A stretch of 64,000 bases of DNA. Origin: Streptomyces sp. NBC_00513 (lineage in GTDB: Bacteria; Actinomycetota; Actinomycetes; Streptomycetales; Streptomycetaceae). Each line of letters opens with the position of its first letter. The first letter of the stretch is position 1. A program made the translations under genes and the position numbers. The DNA is taken from NCBI RefSeq assembly GCF_041431415.1, contig NZ_CP107845.1, forward strand, positions 6,014,001 through 6,078,000, given 5' to 3'. This document shows positions 18,719 through 29,199 of the stretch, piece by piece. The notes under the pieces are model-generated. The model searched no databases, was not told where the DNA came from, and saw only the letters and a list, made by a program, of their open reading frames with translations.

Positions 18719-21700
18719 CTACTCGGCGTCGCCTTCCAGATTGCCCTCGGTGTCCAGGTACACCTGGCGCAGCTCTTCGAGGATCCGCGCGTCCGGCTTC
18801 TCCCACATGCCGCGCGACTCCGCCTCCAGGAGGCGCTCGGCGATGCCGTGCAGGGCCCAGGGGTTGGCCTCCTCCAGGAAGGCGCGGTTCTCCGGGTCCA
18901 GGACGTACGTCTCGGTCAGCTTGTCGTACATCCAGTCCGCGACGACGCCCGTCGTGGCGTCGTACCCGAAGAGGTAGTCCACCGTCGCCGCGAGCTCGAA
19001 GGCACCCTTGTAGCCGTGGCGACGCATCGCCTCGATCCACTTCGGGTTGACCACCCGGGCGCGGAAGACCCGGGAGGTCTCCTCCACCAGCGTGCGGGTC
19101 TTGACCGTCTCCGGGCGGGTGGAGTCCCCGATGTACGCCTCGGGCGCCGTGCCCCGCAGGGCGCGCACGGTGGCGACCATGCCGCCGTGGTACTGGAAGT
19201 AGTCGTCCGAGTCCGCGATGTCGTGCTCGCGGGTGTCGGTGTTCTTCGCGGCGACGGTGATCCGCTTGTACGCCGTCTCCATCTCGGCGCGCGCCGGACG
19301 GCCCTCCAGGCCGCGGCCGTACGCGTATCCGCCCCACACCGTGTAGACCTCGGCGAGGTCGGCGTCCGTGCGCCAGTCGCGCGAGTCGATCAGTTGGAGG
19401 ATGCCGGCGCCGTACGTGCCCGGGCGCGAGCCGAAGATACGGGTCGTCGCGCGCCGCTCGTCGCCGTGCTCGGCCAGGTCGGCCTGGGCGTGGGCCCGGA
19501 CGAAGTTCCGGTCGGCCGGCTCGTCCAGCGAGGCCGCGAGCCGCACCGCGTCGTCCAGCAGGCCGATGACGTGCGGGAACGCGTCCCGGAAGAAGCCCGA
19601 GATGCGCAGGGTGACATCGATGCGCGGCCGGCCCAGCTCGTCGAGCGGGATCGGCTCCAGGCCGGTGACCCGGCGCGAGGCCTCGTCCCAGACCGGACGC
19701 ACGCCCAGCAGCGCCATGGCCTCCGCCACGTCGTCGCCGGAGGTGCGCATCGCGCTGGTGCCCCACAGCGACAGGCCGACGGACGGCGGCCACTCGCCGT
19801 TGTCCGTGCGGTAGCGGTTCAGGAGGGAGTCGGCGAGCGCCTGACCCGTCTCCCACGCCAGCCGCGACGGGACGGCCTTCGGGTCGACGGAGTAGAAGTT
19901 CCGGCCGGTCGGCAGCACGTTGACCAGGCCGCGCAGCGGCGAGCCGGAGGGGCCCGCCGGGACGAAGGAACCGTCCAGGGCGCTGACCACGTGGGCGATC
20001 TCGTCGGTGGTGCCGGCCAGCCGAGGGACGACCTCGCGGGCCGCGAAGTCCAGCACCGCCGCCACGTCCGCCGAGTGACCGGCGGCGACCGAGGCCACCG
20101 CCTCCGGGGCCCAGCCGGCGTCCTCCATCGCCTGGACCAGCGCGCGGGCCGTCTCCTCCGCCTCGTCGGCGGAGGTGCGGGTGGCCGCGGACTCGTCCAG
20201 GCCGAGCGCCTCGCGCAGGCCCGGCAGGGCCGTCGTACCGCCCCAGATCTGACGGGCGCGCAGGATGGCGAGCACCAGGTTGACCCGGGCCGTGCCGGTC
20301 GGGGCGCCGCCCAGGACGTGCAGACCGTCGCGGATCTGGGCGTCCTTGACCTCGCACAGCCAGCCGTCGACGTGCAGCAGGAAGTCGTCGAAGCCGTCGT
20401 CGTCGGGGCGCGCCTCCAACCCCAGGTCGTGGTCCAGCTTCGCGGCCTGGATCAGGGTCCAGATCTGCGCGCGGATCGCCGGCAGCTTCGCCGGGTCCAT
20501 CGCCGAGATCTGCGCGTACTCGTCCAGGTGCTGTTCCAGGCGCGCGATGTCGCCGTAGGACTCCGCGCGGGCCATCGGCGGCACCAGGTGGTCGACCAGG
20601 GTGGCGTGCACCCGGCGCTTGGCCTGGGTGCCCTCGCCCGGGTCGTTGACCAGGAACGGGTAGATCAGCGGCAGGTCACCGAGGGCGGCGTCCGGGGCGC
20701 AGGACGCGGACAGGCCCGCGTTCTTGCCCGGCAGCCACTCCAGGTTGCCGTGCTTGCCCAGGTGGATCATGGCGTCGGCGCCGAAGCCGCCGTCCTCGGC
20801 GCGCGCCTGGATCCAGCGGTACGCGGCCAGGTAGTGGTGCGAGGGCGGCAGGTCCGGGTCGTGGTAGATCGCGATCGGGTTCTCGCCGAAACCGCGCGGC
20901 GGCTGGATCAGGATCAGCAGGTTCCCGCGGCGCAGGGCCGCGAGGACGATGTCGCCCTCCGGGTTCGCGGAGCGGTCCACGAACATGTTGCCGGGCGCCT
21001 CGCCCCAGTGCTCCTCGACGCTCGCGCGCAGGTCGGCCGGGAGCTCCGCGAACCACCGCTTGTAGTCGGCGGCCGGGATGCGGACGGGGTTGCGGGCCAA
21101 CTGCTCCTCGGTGAGCCAGTCCTGGTCGTGGCCGCCGGCCTCGATCAGGGCCCGGATCAGGTCGTCGCCGTCGCCCGAGACCAGGCCCGGGATCTCCTCG
21201 ACGGGGCCGAAGTCGTAGCCGCCCGCGATCAGCGTGCGCAGCAGTTCCACGGCGCTCGCCGGGGTGTCCAGGCCGACCGCGTTGCCGATGCGGGAGTGCT
21301 TGGTCGGGTACGCCGACAGCACCAGCGCGATCCTCTTGTCACGGCGCTCGATGTGCCGCAGCCGGGCGTGGCGCACGGCGATCCCCGCGACCCGGGCGGC
21401 CCGCTCGGGGTCGGCCACGTAGGCGGGCAGCCCGTCCTCGTCGAGCTCCTTGAAGGAGAACGGGACGGTGATCAGACGGCCGTCGAACTCCGGCACCGCG
21501 ACCTGCGTCGCCGCGTCGAGCGGGGACAGGCCCTCATCGTTCTCCTCCCAGGCGCTGCGCGATCCGGTCAGGCACAGGGCCTGGAGGATCGGCACGCCGA
21601 GCCCGGCCAGCGCGCCCGCGTCCCAGGACTCGTCGTCACCGCCCGCCGAGGCGGTGGCGGGCTTGGTGCCACCCGCCGCGAGGACGGTGGTGACGACCGC

Positions 21701-22327
21701 GTCGACGGACTCCAGCTCGGCGATCAGGCCCGGCTCGGGCGTGCGCAGCGAGGAGACGTACAGCGGGAGCGCCTGGGCGCCCTGCGCCTCGACGGCCTCG
21801 CACAGGGCGTGCACGAAGGAGGTGTTGCCGCTCATCTGGTGGGCGCGGTAGTAGAGCACCGCGACCTTGGGGCCCTCGGTGCGCTGCGGGGTGCGCTCCA
21901 GCGGGCCCCAGGTGGGCGCCGCGGCCGGCGGCTCGAAGCCGTGACCGGTGAGCAGCACGGTGTCGGAGAGGAACCGGGCCAGCTGGTCCAGGTTGGCGGG
22001 GCCGCCGTGCGCGAGGTAACCGTGCGCCTCGGCGGCGATGCCGATCGGGACCGTGGAGGCCTCCATCAGCTGGGCGTCCGGGGCCTGTTCGCCGGTCAGT
22101 ACCACCACGGGACGGGTCTGGTCCGGGGCCAGCAGCAGGTCGAGGCCGTCCTGCCAGGCCCGCAGACCGCCCAGGAGGCGTACGACGACCAGGTCGGCGC
22201 CGTCGAGGAGGCCCGGCAGGTCGTCCAGGGGAAGGCGGGAGGGGTTCGCGAACCGGTACGGGACGGGGCCGTCCGCGGCGCGGGCGCTGAGCAGATCGGT
22301 GTCGGACGTCGACAGCAGCAGGATCAT
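18719..22327 (-). CDS. cobN: Cobaltochelatase subunit CobN
   Basis: This 1202-residue large subunit of the aerobic cobalt chelatase inserts Co2+ into hydrogenobyrinate a,c-diamide, with CobS and CobT or ChlI/D-like ATPase partners that are not in this window. Family features include FVHALCEAVEAQGAQALPLY and the conserved block starting MIHLGKHGNLEWLPGK. The length fits actinobacterial CobN (about 1200). The leader contains a cobalamin riboswitch, so expression should fall when B12 is abundant. The gene is divergent from the cobG-cobH-cobIJ operon. Confidence 0.95.
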   Translation of the reverse strand: MILLLSTSDTDLLSARAADGPVPYRFANPSRLPLDDLPGLLDGADLVVVRLLGGLRAWQDGLDLLLAPDQTRPVVVLTGEQAPDAQLMEASTVPIGIAAEAHGYLAHGGPANLDQLARFLSDTVLLTGHGFEPPAAAPTWGPLERTPQRTEGPKVAVLYYRAHQMSGNTSFVHALCEAVEAQGAQALPLYVSSLRTPEPGLIAELESVDAVVTTVLAAGGTKPATASAGGDDESWDAGALAGLGVPILQALCLTGSRSAWEENDEGLSPLDAATQVAVPEFDGRLITVPFSFKELDEDGLPAYVADPERAARVAGIAVRHARLRHIERRDKRIALVLSAYPTKHSRIGNAVGLDTPASAVELLRTLIAGGYDFGPVEEIPGLVSGDGDDLIRALIEAGGHDQDWLTEEQLARNPVRIPAADYKRWFAELPADLRASVEEHWGEAPGNMFVDRSANPEGDIVLAALRRGNLLILIQPPRGFGENPIAIYHDPDLPPSHHYLAAYRWIQARAEDGGFGADAMIHLGKHGNLEWLPGKNAGLSASCAPDAALGDLPLIYPFLVNDPGEGTQAKRRVHATLVDHLVPPMARAESYGDIARLEQHLDEYAQISAMDPAKLPAIRAQIWTLIQAAKLDHDLGLEARPDDDGFDDFLLHVDGWLCEVKDAQIRDGLHVLGGAPTGTARVNLVLAILRARQIWGGTTALPGLREALGLDESAATRTSADEAEETARALVQAMEDAGWAPEAVASVAAGHSADVAAVLDFAAREVVPRLAGTTDEIAHVVSALDGSFVPAGPSGSPLRGLVNVLPTGRNFYSVDPKAVPSRLAWETGQALADSLLNRYRTDNGEWPPSVGLSLWGTSAMRTSGDDVAEAMALLGVRPVWDEASRRVTGLEPIPLDELGRPRIDVTLRISGFFRDAFPHVIGLLDDAVRLAASLDEPADRNFVRAHAQADLAEHGDERRATTRIFGSRPGTYGAGILQLIDSRDWRTDADLAEVYTVWGGYAYGRGLEGRPARAEMETAYKRITVAAKNTDTREHDIADSDDYFQYHGGMVATVRALRGTAPEAYIGDSTRPETVKTRTLVEETSRVFRARVVNPKWIEAMRRHGYKGAFELAATVDYLFGYDATTGVVADWMYDKLTETYVLDPENRAFLEEANPWALHGIAERLLEAESRGMWEKPDARILEELRQVYLDTEGNLEGDAE

Positions 22328-22344
22328 GCGGCGGCAGCCTTCCT

Positions 22345-22510
22345 CGGGGTTTCCGCGCCCCGGGCAGTGAGGACAGCGGGAGTTCCTGACTCACCCCGCG
22401 GATCGCTCCCCGGGGTTCACAGTGGCGGGACCGCGCCGGAATCTCACCGGGCTTCCTCCCATGTCGCCGTCCTCGGCGACGGCGGGCCGTGCGGTCCGCC
22501 GGTGGTCATC
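22345..22510 (-). promoter_or_regulatory. Cobalamin riboswitch upstream of cobN
   Basis: Read on the minus strand, the leader has the conserved core blocks of AdoCbl riboswitches: GGAAGCCCGGTGAGATTCC, then GCGGTCCCGCCACTGTGA (about 22460-22416). The B12 box variant GAGTCAGGAACTCCCGC (about 22394-22378) follows. A GC-rich hairpin just before the cobN start codon could act as the expression platform. The limits given are approximate. Confidence 0.88.
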
Positions 22511-22689
22511 TTAGGGGGGCGGCGTGCGCGGCTCCGTTGCCGGGGGCCCTGCCCCACGGCCGGGGTGTCCCAAACCCCCTCGGGCCGGAAAGTGGCTGGT
22601 GGGGGCGGAGAGGACGGTGGGCGCGGGGCGGGGCGGCCCGGGCCCCGGGGGTGGTGACGGACACAGGTCGGGGGGCGGCAATCCTGGGT

Positions 22690-24027
22690 ATGCTCGCGGC
22701 CATGCCCACGCCCCCCTCCGCCGCATCGCGGGAGAAACCCGTCATACGGGACCGCGGCGACGCCTGCCCCGGCGCGCTGCGGCTGCACGCGGCGGACGAC
22801 GGCTTCCTGGCCCGGGTGCGGATCCCGGCGGGGCTGCTCACGGCCCCGCAGGCCGAGGCCCTGGCGCTCGCCGCGGACCGCTTCGGGGACGGCCACCTGG
22901 AGATCACCTCGCGCGGGAACGTGCAGCTCCGCGGCCTGGCCGAGGACTGCGGCGCGGGCCCTGCGGAGCTGCTGGACGCCGCCGGGCTGCTGCCCGCGCC
23001 GGCCCACGAGCGGGTACGGAACATCGTGGCGACCCCCATGTCGGGGCTGGAGGGGCCGCACCGGCCCGACGCGCTCGCCTGGGCCCTGGCCTTCGACCGG
23101 CTGCTCTGCGCGAGCGCCGGGGCCACCGCCCTGTCCGGACGGTTCCTGTTCGCCTTCGACGACGGACGCGGGGACGTCGCCGCCCTCGGCCCCGACGTGA
23201 CCGTCCTCGGCAGGCCCGACGGACGGGCGCTGGTCCGGCTCGGCGGGGCCGCCGACGCCGTGGACGTGGCCGCGCCGGACGCTCCCCGGGCGGCACTGCT
23301 GGCCGCCGCGTACTTCCTCGACACCGCCACCGCGGCCGGCACCCGCGCCTGGCGGGTGTCCGAACTGCCCCCCGAACACCCCCTGAGGGCCGCCGAGTTG
23401 GCCCGACGCCTGAGGGTCGCCGGGATCGAGGCGCTGGACGCCGACACGCCGACCTGGCCGTACGCGCCGCCACCCGCGCCCGCGGGGCCGGACGCCGACG
23501 GCCTCGGCGCCCTGTGCGTCCTGCCCCCGCTGGGCCGGGCGAGCACCGCGCAGTGGCGGGTCCTCGTCGGCGTCGCGGAACAGGGGCGCGGAGAGCTGCG
23601 CGTCACCCCGTGGCGCGGCGTCGTGCTGCCCCCGGGCGACGCCCCCTGGCCCGCCGCCTCCGTCACGGCCCGCATCGAGGACGCCGCACTGGTGCTCGCC
23701 CCCGACGGTCCCTGGCAGTCCGTCACCGCCTGTACCGGACGGCCGGGTTGCGCGAAATCCCTCGCGGACGTGCGCGCCGACGCGCGAGCCGTCGTGGACC
23801 GCTCGCGCGGCCCGCTGCCCGTGCACTGGTCGGGCTGCGAACGACGCTGCGGGCACCCGCGCGGCACCGCCTGGGTGGACCTGGTCGCCGGCCCGACCGG
23901 CTACCGGCTCGCCGCACCGGGCCGCCCCGCACGGCACCATGTGCCGGACACCCCCACCGAACTTGCCGCGGCCCTCGCGGACGCCCGCAGTACCCCACCT
24001 GCCCCCGACCCCGCAGTGAAGAAATGA
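22690..24027 (+). CDS. cobG: Precorrin-3B synthase CobG
   Basis: This 445-residue sulfite/nitrite-reductase-like enzyme is the oxygen-dependent ring-contraction step of the aerobic B12 pathway (precorrin-3A to precorrin-3B). The cysteines for the 4Fe-4S centre are visible in [10 protein letters not shown] and in [12 protein letters not shown] near the C terminus. The N-terminal ferredoxin-like half has [13 protein letters not shown]. The start is uncertain: ATG at 22690 or 22702, neither with a well-placed ribosome site. The stop overlaps the next ATG by four bases. Its presence shows that this organism uses the aerobic route. Confidence 0.88.
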   Translation: MLAAMPTPPSAASREKPVIRDRGDACPGALRLHAADDGFLARVRIPAGLLTAPQAEALALAADRFGDGHLEITSRGNVQLRGLAEDCGAGPAELLDAAGLLPAPAHERVRNIVATPMSGLEGPHRPDALAWALAFDRLLCASAGATALSGRFLFAFDDGRGDVAALGPDVTVLGRPDGRALVRLGGAADAVDVAAPDAPRAALLAAAYFLDTATAAGTRAWRVSELPPEHPLRAAELARRLRVAGIEALDADTPTWPYAPPPAPAGPDADGLGALCVLPPLGRASTAQWRVLVGVAEQGRGELRVTPWRGVVLPPGDAPWPAASVTARIEDAALVLAPDGPWQSVTACTGRPGCAKSLADVRADARAVVDRSRGPLPVHWSGCERRCGHPRGTAWVDLVAGPTGYRLAAPGRPARHHVPDTPTELAAALADARSTPPAPDPAVKK

Positions 24028-24671
24028 GCGAGTGCCCCGTGTTCGAGTACGAGAAGGACGGCGCGGCGATCTACCGCCAGTCCTTTGCCACGATCCGCGC
24101 CGAGGCGGACCTCTCCGGGCTGCCCGCCTCGGTCGCCCAGGTCGCGGTGCGCATGATTCACGCCTGCGGGATGACCGACCTGCCCCAGGACCTCGGGTAC
24201 ACCCCGGACGTCGTCCTGCGGGCGCGCGCCGCGCTGGAGGCCGGCGCGCCGATCCTGTGCGACGTACAGATGGTCGCGAGCGGGGTCACCCGCAAGCGGC
24301 TGCCCGCCGACAACGAGGTGATCTGCACCCTCTCCGACCCGACCGTGCCGGAACTCGCCGCGCGGATGGGCACCACGCGCAGCGCCGCCGCCCTCGAAGT
24401 CTGGCGCGACCGAGGCCTGTTGGAGGGCTCGGTCATCGCCGTCGGCAACGCCCCGACCGCCCTCTTCCGCCTGCTGGAGATGATCGAGGAGGGCGCGCCG
24501 CGCCCCGCCGCCGTCATCGGCGTCCCCGTCGGCTTCATCGGCGCGGCCGAGTCCAAGGACGCGCTCGCCGCCCACCCCTCGGGCCTCGACCACCTGATCG
24601 TGCGGGGCCGGCGGGGCGGCAGCGCCATCGCCGCCGCGGCCGTCAACGCCATCGCGAGCGTGGCCGAATGA
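24024..24671 (+). CDS. cobH: Precorrin-8X methylmutase CobH
   Basis: This 215-residue enzyme shifts the C11 methyl to C12, giving hydrogenobyrinate. The family motif [16 protein letters not shown] near residue 40 holds the catalytic histidine. [12 protein letters not shown] and [13 protein letters not shown] are also typical. The gene overlaps cobG by ATGA and overlaps the next gene the same way, indicating coupled translation in a cobG-cobH-cobIJ operon. Confidence 0.95.
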   Translation: MSECPVFEYEKDGAAIYRQSFATIRAEADLSGLPASVAQVAVRMIHACGMTDLPQDLGYTPDVVLRARAALEAGAPILCDVQMVASGVTRKRLPADNEVICTLSDPTVPELAARMGTTRSAAALEVWRDRGLLEGSVIAVGNAPTALFRLLEMIEEGAPRPAAVIGVPVGFIGAAESKDALAAHPSGLDHLIVRGRRGGSAIAAAAVNAIASVAE

Positions 24672-26170
24672 GCGCCGCCGACGTGACCCCCGGACGGCTC
24701 TACGGCGTCGGCCTCGGCCCCGGCGACCCCTCCCTGATGACCCTGCGCGCCGTCGAGGTGATCGCGGAGGCGGACGTCGTCGCCTACCACTCCGCCCGCC
24801 ACGGCCGCTCGATCGCCCGCTCGATCGCCGCGAAGCACCTGCGCGCCGACCACGTCGAGGAACCGCTGGTCTACCCGGTCACCACCGAGACCACCGACCA
24901 CCCCGGCGGCTACCAGGGCGCGATGGAGGAGTTCTACGAGGCCTCCGCCGCCCGGCTGGCCGCACACCTCGACGCCGGCCGGACCGTCGCCGTGCTCGCC
25001 GAGGGCGACCCGCTCTTCTACGGCTCGTACATGCACATGCACAAGCGCCTCGTGGACCGCTACCCGGCCGAGGTGATCCCCGGCGTGACCTCGGTGAGCG
25101 CCGCCGCCGCACGCCTGGGAACCCCGCTCGTGGAGGGCGAGGAGGTGCTGACCATCCTGCCCGGCACCCTGCCCGAGGAGGAGCTCACCGCCCGGCTCGC
25201 CGCCACCGACTCGGCGGTCGTGATGAAGCTCGGCCGCACCTTCCCCGCGGTGCGCCGGGCCATGGAGAACAGCGGCCGGCTCGCCGAGGCCCGCTACGTC
25301 GAGCGCGCCACCATGGCGGGCGAGCGCACGGGCCTGCTCGCCGACACCGACCCCGACAGCGTCCCGTACTTCGCCGTCGCCGTGGTGCCCAGCCGGATCG
25401 GCAACCCGGGCAGCGTGCCGTCCGGCCCCGGCGAGGTCGCCGTGGTCGGCACCGGACCGGCCGGCCCGCTGTGGCTGACCGCCGAGACCCGGCGGGCACT
25501 GGCCGACGCCGAGGTGCTGGTCGGGTACACCACCTACCTGGACCGCGTCCCGGTCAAGCCGGGGCAGGTCCGGCACGGCTCCGACAACAAGGTGGAGTCG
25601 GAGCGCGCCGAGTTCGCCCTGGACCTCGCCCGCCGCGGCAAGCGGGTCGTCGTGGTCTCCGGCGGCGACCCCGGCGTCTTCGCGATGGCCACGGCCGTCC
25701 TGGAGGTCGCCGACCAGGACGCCTACAAGGACGTGCCGGTACGGGTCCTGCCGGGCGTGACCGCCGCCAACGCCGCTGCCGCGGCGGCCGGGGCGCCGCT
25801 CGGCCACGACTACGCCACCGTGTCGCTCTCCGACCGGCTCAAGCCGTGGGAGGTCATCGCCGAGCGGCTGCGCGCCGCCGCCGCGGCGGATCTGGTGCTC
25901 GCCCTGTACAACCCGGGCTCGCGCAGCCGCACCTGGCAGGTCGCCCAGGCCAGGGAACTCCTGCTGGAACTGCGCTCCCCGCAGACCCCGGTGGTCGTCG
26001 CACGGGACGTCGGCGGACCGGAGCAGTCGGTGCGGATCGTGACCCTCGCCGAACTGGAGCCGGCCGAGGTGGACATGCGCACGATCCTGCTGATCGGTTC
26101 CTCGCAGACCCGGGTCACCGAGCGGGCCGACGGCTCCCGGGTGACGTGGACCCCGCGCCGCTACGCCTGA
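24668..26170 (+). CDS. cobIJ: Fused precorrin-2 C20- / precorrin-3B C17-methyltransferase CobIJ
   Basis: The chain has 500 residues and contains two SAM-dependent tetrapyrrole methyltransferase domains. The first (about residues 8-245, starting [20 protein letters not shown]) is CobI-like, with [12 protein letters not shown]. The second (about 255-495, starting [20 protein letters not shown]) is CobJ-like, with [13 protein letters not shown]. Such fusions are known in actinobacteria and place two non-consecutive methylations on one chain, flanking the CobG step. It ends at tandem GACCGGTC repeats and a terminator. Confidence 0.93.
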   Translation: MSAADVTPGRLYGVGLGPGDPSLMTLRAVEVIAEADVVAYHSARHGRSIARSIAAKHLRADHVEEPLVYPVTTETTDHPGGYQGAMEEFYEASAARLAAHLDAGRTVAVLAEGDPLFYGSYMHMHKRLVDRYPAEVIPGVTSVSAAAARLGTPLVEGEEVLTILPGTLPEEELTARLAATDSAVVMKLGRTFPAVRRAMENSGRLAEARYVERATMAGERTGLLADTDPDSVPYFAVAVVPSRIGNPGSVPSGPGEVAVVGTGPAGPLWLTAETRRALADAEVLVGYTTYLDRVPVKPGQVRHGSDNKVESERAEFALDLARRGKRVVVVSGGDPGVFAMATAVLEVADQDAYKDVPVRVLPGVTAANAAAAAAGAPLGHDYATVSLSDRLKPWEVIAERLRAAAAADLVLALYNPGSRSRTWQVAQARELLLELRSPQTPVVVARDVGGPEQSVRIVTLAELEPAEVDMRTILLIGSSQTRVTERADGSRVTWTPRRYA

Positions 26171-26204
26171 CCGGTCCGACCGGTCCGACCGGTCTGACCG
26201 GTCG
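26169..26204. repeat. Four tandem 9-bp units
   Basis: Four copies of GACCGGTCN run directly from the cobIJ stop codon (units at 26169, 26178, 26187 and 26196, the last base varying C/C/T/G). They lie in the convergent gap between cobIJ and cobK, and no function is evident. Confidence 0.8.
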
Positions 26205-26212
26205 ACGCGAGA

Positions 26213-26249
26213 GCCGGGCCCCGGGGCGGTGACGGCCCCGGGACCCGGC
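26213..26249. terminator. Bidirectional terminator between cobIJ and cobK
   Basis: The stem has 14 base pairs and one mismatch: GCCGGG plus CCCGGGGC on the left, GCCCCGGG plus CCCGGC on the right, with a seven-base loop. It lies between convergent genes. Confidence 0.65.
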
Positions 26250-26284
26250 CGCGCGGGCGGTACGGCCGTGGCCGCGCGGGCGGT

Positions 26285-27043
26285 TCAGGCCCGGAAGCCG
26301 GTCAGCCGGGCCAGCGCCGCCTCGACCGAGTCCGCCTCCGGCACGCCCTCGGGCACCGGCGGTCGCCGTACGACCAGCACCGCGATCCCCGCCTCCCGGG
26401 CCGCGACGAGCTTGGGCGCGGTGGCGTCGCCGCCGCTGTCCTTGGTCACCAGGACGTCGATCCGGTGCCGGGCCAACAGCTCCCGCTCGTCGGCGAGGCC
26501 GAACGGCCCCCGCGCGAGCAGCACTTCGAGGCACGGCGGCCGCTCCCCGGCCGGCGGGTCCACGGAACGCACCAGGAACCAGGGCTCGGTGAGGTGCGCG
26601 AAGCGGTGCAGGCCCATCCGGCCCGTGGTCAGGAACACCCGGCGGCCCCGCTCCGGGAGCAGGGCTGCCGCCGCGTCGAGGGATTCGACGAACGTCCAGT
26701 CGTCGCCGGGCCCCGGGACCCAGCCGGGACGGCGCAACGCGAGCAGCGGTACGCCGGTGAGCTCCGCGGCCCGCGCCGCGTGGAAACTCATCCGCTCCGC
26801 GAAGGGGTGGGTGGCGTCCACCAGGTGCGTGACCCGGTGGGCGGTCATCCAGGCCGCCAGGCCCTCGACGCCGCCGAAGCCGCCGATCCGGGTCCCGCCC
26901 GGCGGCAGCACCGGCGCGCCGACCCGGCCGGCCAGGGAGGTCGTCACCCGAAGCGGGGTCCGCTCCAGCGCCTCCGCGAGCCGGCGGGCCTCCGTCGTGC
27001 CGCCCAGGATCAGCAGGTGACCCGGGTCCCCTTCAGCAGGCAT
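26285..27043 (-). CDS. cobK: Precorrin-6A reductase CobK
   Basis: This 252-residue NADPH-dependent enzyme reduces precorrin-6A to dihydro-precorrin-6X in the corrin pathway. It starts with the Rossmann-like LLILGGTTEARRLAEAL. The VDATHPFAERMS motif and TKDSGGDATAPKL near the C terminus are typical of CobK/CbiJ. The gene overlaps the end of cobM by 11 bases and is the last of the cobL-cobM-cobK operon. Confidence 0.93.
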   Translation of the reverse strand: MPAEGDPGHLLILGGTTEARRLAEALERTPLRVTTSLAGRVGAPVLPPGGTRIGGFGGVEGLAAWMTAHRVTHLVDATHPFAERMSFHAARAAELTGVPLLALRRPGWVPGPGDDWTFVESLDAAAALLPERGRRVFLTTGRMGLHRFAHLTEPWFLVRSVDPPAGERPPCLEVLLARGPFGLADERELLARHRIDVLVTKDSGGDATAPKLVAAREAGIAVLVVRRPPVPEGVPEADSVEAALARLTGFRA

Positions 27044-27782
27044 GCCGGTCGCGTTCGGCGGAGTACAGGTGACTGTCGCGGAACTGCTCCGCGCCCAGCG
27101 TGCGACCCACCACGATCACCGCGGTGCGTACCAGCCCGGCCGCCTTCACCTGTTCCGCGATGTCGGTCAGGGTGCCGCGCAGGATCAGCTCGTCGGGGCG
27201 GCTGGCCATCGCGACCACCGCGACGGGGCACTCGGCCCCGTAGTGCGGCAGCAGTTCCTCGACGACCCGGTCGACGTACCGCGTCGCCAGGTGCAGGACC
27301 AGCAGCGCGCCGCTGCGGCCGAGCGTCGCCAGGTCCTCCCCGGGCGGCATCGGGGTGGCCTGCTGGGCGATCCGGGTCAGGATCACGGTCTGCCCGACGG
27401 TGGGCACGGTCAACTCCCGCTTCAGCGCGGCGGCCGCCGCGGCGAACGCCGGCACGCCCGGGACCACCTCGTAGGGGATGCCGGCCGCGTCGAGGCGCCG
27501 CATCTGTTCGGCGACCGCGCTGAAGATCGACGGGTCGCCGGAGTGCAGCCGTGCCACGTCCAGGCCCGCCGCGTGCGCCCGGGTGAACTCCGCGACGATC
27601 TCGTCCAGGTTGAGCCGGGAGGTGTCGATCAGGCGGGCGTCGGCCGGGCATTCGGCCAGCAGCTCGCGCGGCACCAGGCTGCCCGCGTACAGGCAGACGG
27701 GGGCAGCGGCCAGCGTCCGGGCACCGCGCACGGTGATCAGGTCGGCGGCGCCGGGGCCCGCTCCGATGAAGTACACGGTCAT
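27033..27782 (-). CDS. cobM: Precorrin-4 C11-methyltransferase CobM
   Basis: This 249-residue SAM-dependent methyltransferase of the CobM/CbiF type has the N-terminal FIGAGPGAADLITVRGA, the LHSGDPSIF motif and the late LYSAERDRHAC. The ATG at 27782 overlaps the cobL stop codon by four bases, which fixes the start. A longer in-frame extension upstream belongs to the antisense frame of cobL. Confidence 0.95.
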   Translation of the reverse strand: MTVYFIGAGPGAADLITVRGARTLAAAPVCLYAGSLVPRELLAECPADARLIDTSRLNLDEIVAEFTRAHAAGLDVARLHSGDPSIFSAVAEQMRRLDAAGIPYEVVPGVPAFAAAAAALKRELTVPTVGQTVILTRIAQQATPMPPGEDLATLGRSGALLVLHLATRYVDRVVEELLPHYGAECPVAVVAMASRPDELILRGTLTDIAEQVKAAGLVRTAVIVVGRTLGAEQFRDSHLYSAERDRHAC

Positions 27783-29065
27783 GTCTGGTCCTTGTCGTTC
27801 TCGTTCTCGGTCGTCCGGTCCGTCGTCGGGTGCGGTTTGGTGACCGACCACTGGGTGACCGCCATCGCCTGCCGCCAGCCGGTGAAGCCGCCGACCGGCA
27901 CCGCGTGCGCGACGGCCAGTTTGACCAGTTCGCCACCGCGGCGCCGGTAGTGGTCGCCGAGCACGGCCTCCGATTCCAGGGTGACCGTGTTGACCACCAG
28001 CCGGCCGCCGGGTGCCAGCGCCGTCCACGCCGCGTCGAGGAGACCGGGCGCGGTCAGGCCGCCGCCGATGAACACCGCGTCGGGGGCGGGCAGTCCGATC
28101 AGCGCGTCGGGGGCCGCGCCGAGGACGACCCGCAGGCCGGGCACGCCGAGGGCGCCGGCGTTGCGGGTGATGCGTTCGGCCCGCTCGGGGACGCGTTCCA
28201 CGGCCACCGCCCGGCAGGAGGGATGGCTGCGCATCCACTCGATGCCGATGGAACCGGAACCGCCGCCGATGTCCCACAGCAGTTCGCCCGGGGCCGGGGC
28301 GAGGGCGCACAGGGTCGCGGCCCGCACGTGCCGTTTGGTGAGCTGCCCGTCGTGCTCGTACGCGGTGTCGGGCAGGCCGGGGGTGGTGCCGAGTCGGGGC
28401 GTCGGGGCGGCCGGGTCGCGGCGGCAGTCCACGGCCACCACGTTCAACGGGTCGCCCGGCGCCCGGTCCCAGCCGTCCGCGTGGCCCTCGTACGCGTCCT
28501 CGTGCTCGGAGCCGAGCCGCTCCAGCACCCGCATGCGGCTCGGGCCGAAGCCCCGTTCCCGCAGCAGTGCGGCGATCTCGCCCGGCGAGCCGGCGCCCGC
28601 GCTGAGCACCAACACCCGCCGGCCCTCGTACAGGGCGGCGGCGAGCCGGGCCACGGGGCGGCCGACGATGGTGACGACCTCGGTGTCCTCCACCGACCAG
28701 CCGAGCCGGGCGCAGGCGTAGGACACCGACGAGGGGTGCGGAAGGACGTGCAGGGCGTGCGGCCCGAGCTCCTCGCAGAGGGCGCGGCCGATCCCGTAGA
28801 ACATGGGGTCGCCGCTGGCCAGCACCGCGATCCGGCGGCCCGCGTGCTCGGCGGTCAGTTTCGGCACGGCGGGGCGCAGTGGGCTGGGCCAGGCGATCCG
28901 TTCGCCGGGGCAGACGTCGGCCGGCAGCAGGTCCAGCTGGCGGGGCCCGCCGATCAGCACCTCGGCGGAGGTCAGCGCGGTCCGCGCGGCGGCGGTGAGC
29001 CCGGCCCAGCCGTCGGCGCCGAGGCCGACGACCGTCACGGGGAGGGTGGGGGGTGCGGAGCTCAC
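27779..29065 (-). CDS. cobL: Precorrin-6Y C5,15-methyltransferase (decarboxylating) CobL
   Basis: The protein has 428 residues and two domains. The N-terminal CbiE-type methyltransferase (about 1-205) starts TVVGLGADGWAGLTAAART and has VLASGDPMFYGIG. The C-terminal CbiT-type methyltransferase (about 220-400) has LLWDIGGGSGSIGIEWMR, a SAM-binding loop. It methylates C5 and C15 and removes the C12 acetate carboxyl. The GTG at 29065 has a GAGG site and begins just before the domain. An ATG at 29194 would add a low-complexity tail. Confidence 0.93.
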   Translation of the reverse strand: MSSAPPTLPVTVVGLGADGWAGLTAAARTALTSAEVLIGGPRQLDLLPADVCPGERIAWPSPLRPAVPKLTAEHAGRRIAVLASGDPMFYGIGRALCEELGPHALHVLPHPSSVSYACARLGWSVEDTEVVTIVGRPVARLAAALYEGRRVLVLSAGAGSPGEIAALLRERGFGPSRMRVLERLGSEHEDAYEGHADGWDRAPGDPLNVVAVDCRRDPAAPTPRLGTTPGLPDTAYEHDGQLTKRHVRAATLCALAPAPGELLWDIGGGSGSIGIEWMRSHPSCRAVAVERVPERAERITRNAGALGVPGLRVVLGAAPDALIGLPAPDAVFIGGGLTAPGLLDAAWTALAPGGRLVVNTVTLESEAVLGDHYRRRGGELVKLAVAHAVPVGGFTGWRQAMAVTQWSVTKPHPTTDRTTENENDKDQT

Positions 29066-29199
29066 TGCGGGACCTCGGGGGAGGGGAAGCGGATGGACCC
29101 GCAGCCTACTGGCCTGCGCCTGTGCCCGGTCCCCGGGGTGACGGGACCCACGTGAGCCCCTGTGCGGACCCCCGCGTCGACCGCCCGGAAACACGGGAT

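Noticed and set aside
18626..22657. A 1343-codon plus-strand frame opposite cobN
   Set aside because: The cobN frame on the minus strand has clear family motifs, while this one is low-complexity antisense.
22511..22689. A second cobalamin riboswitch for cobG on the plus strand
   Set aside because: I looked for the conserved GCCACTG and B12-box blocks on this strand and did not find them.
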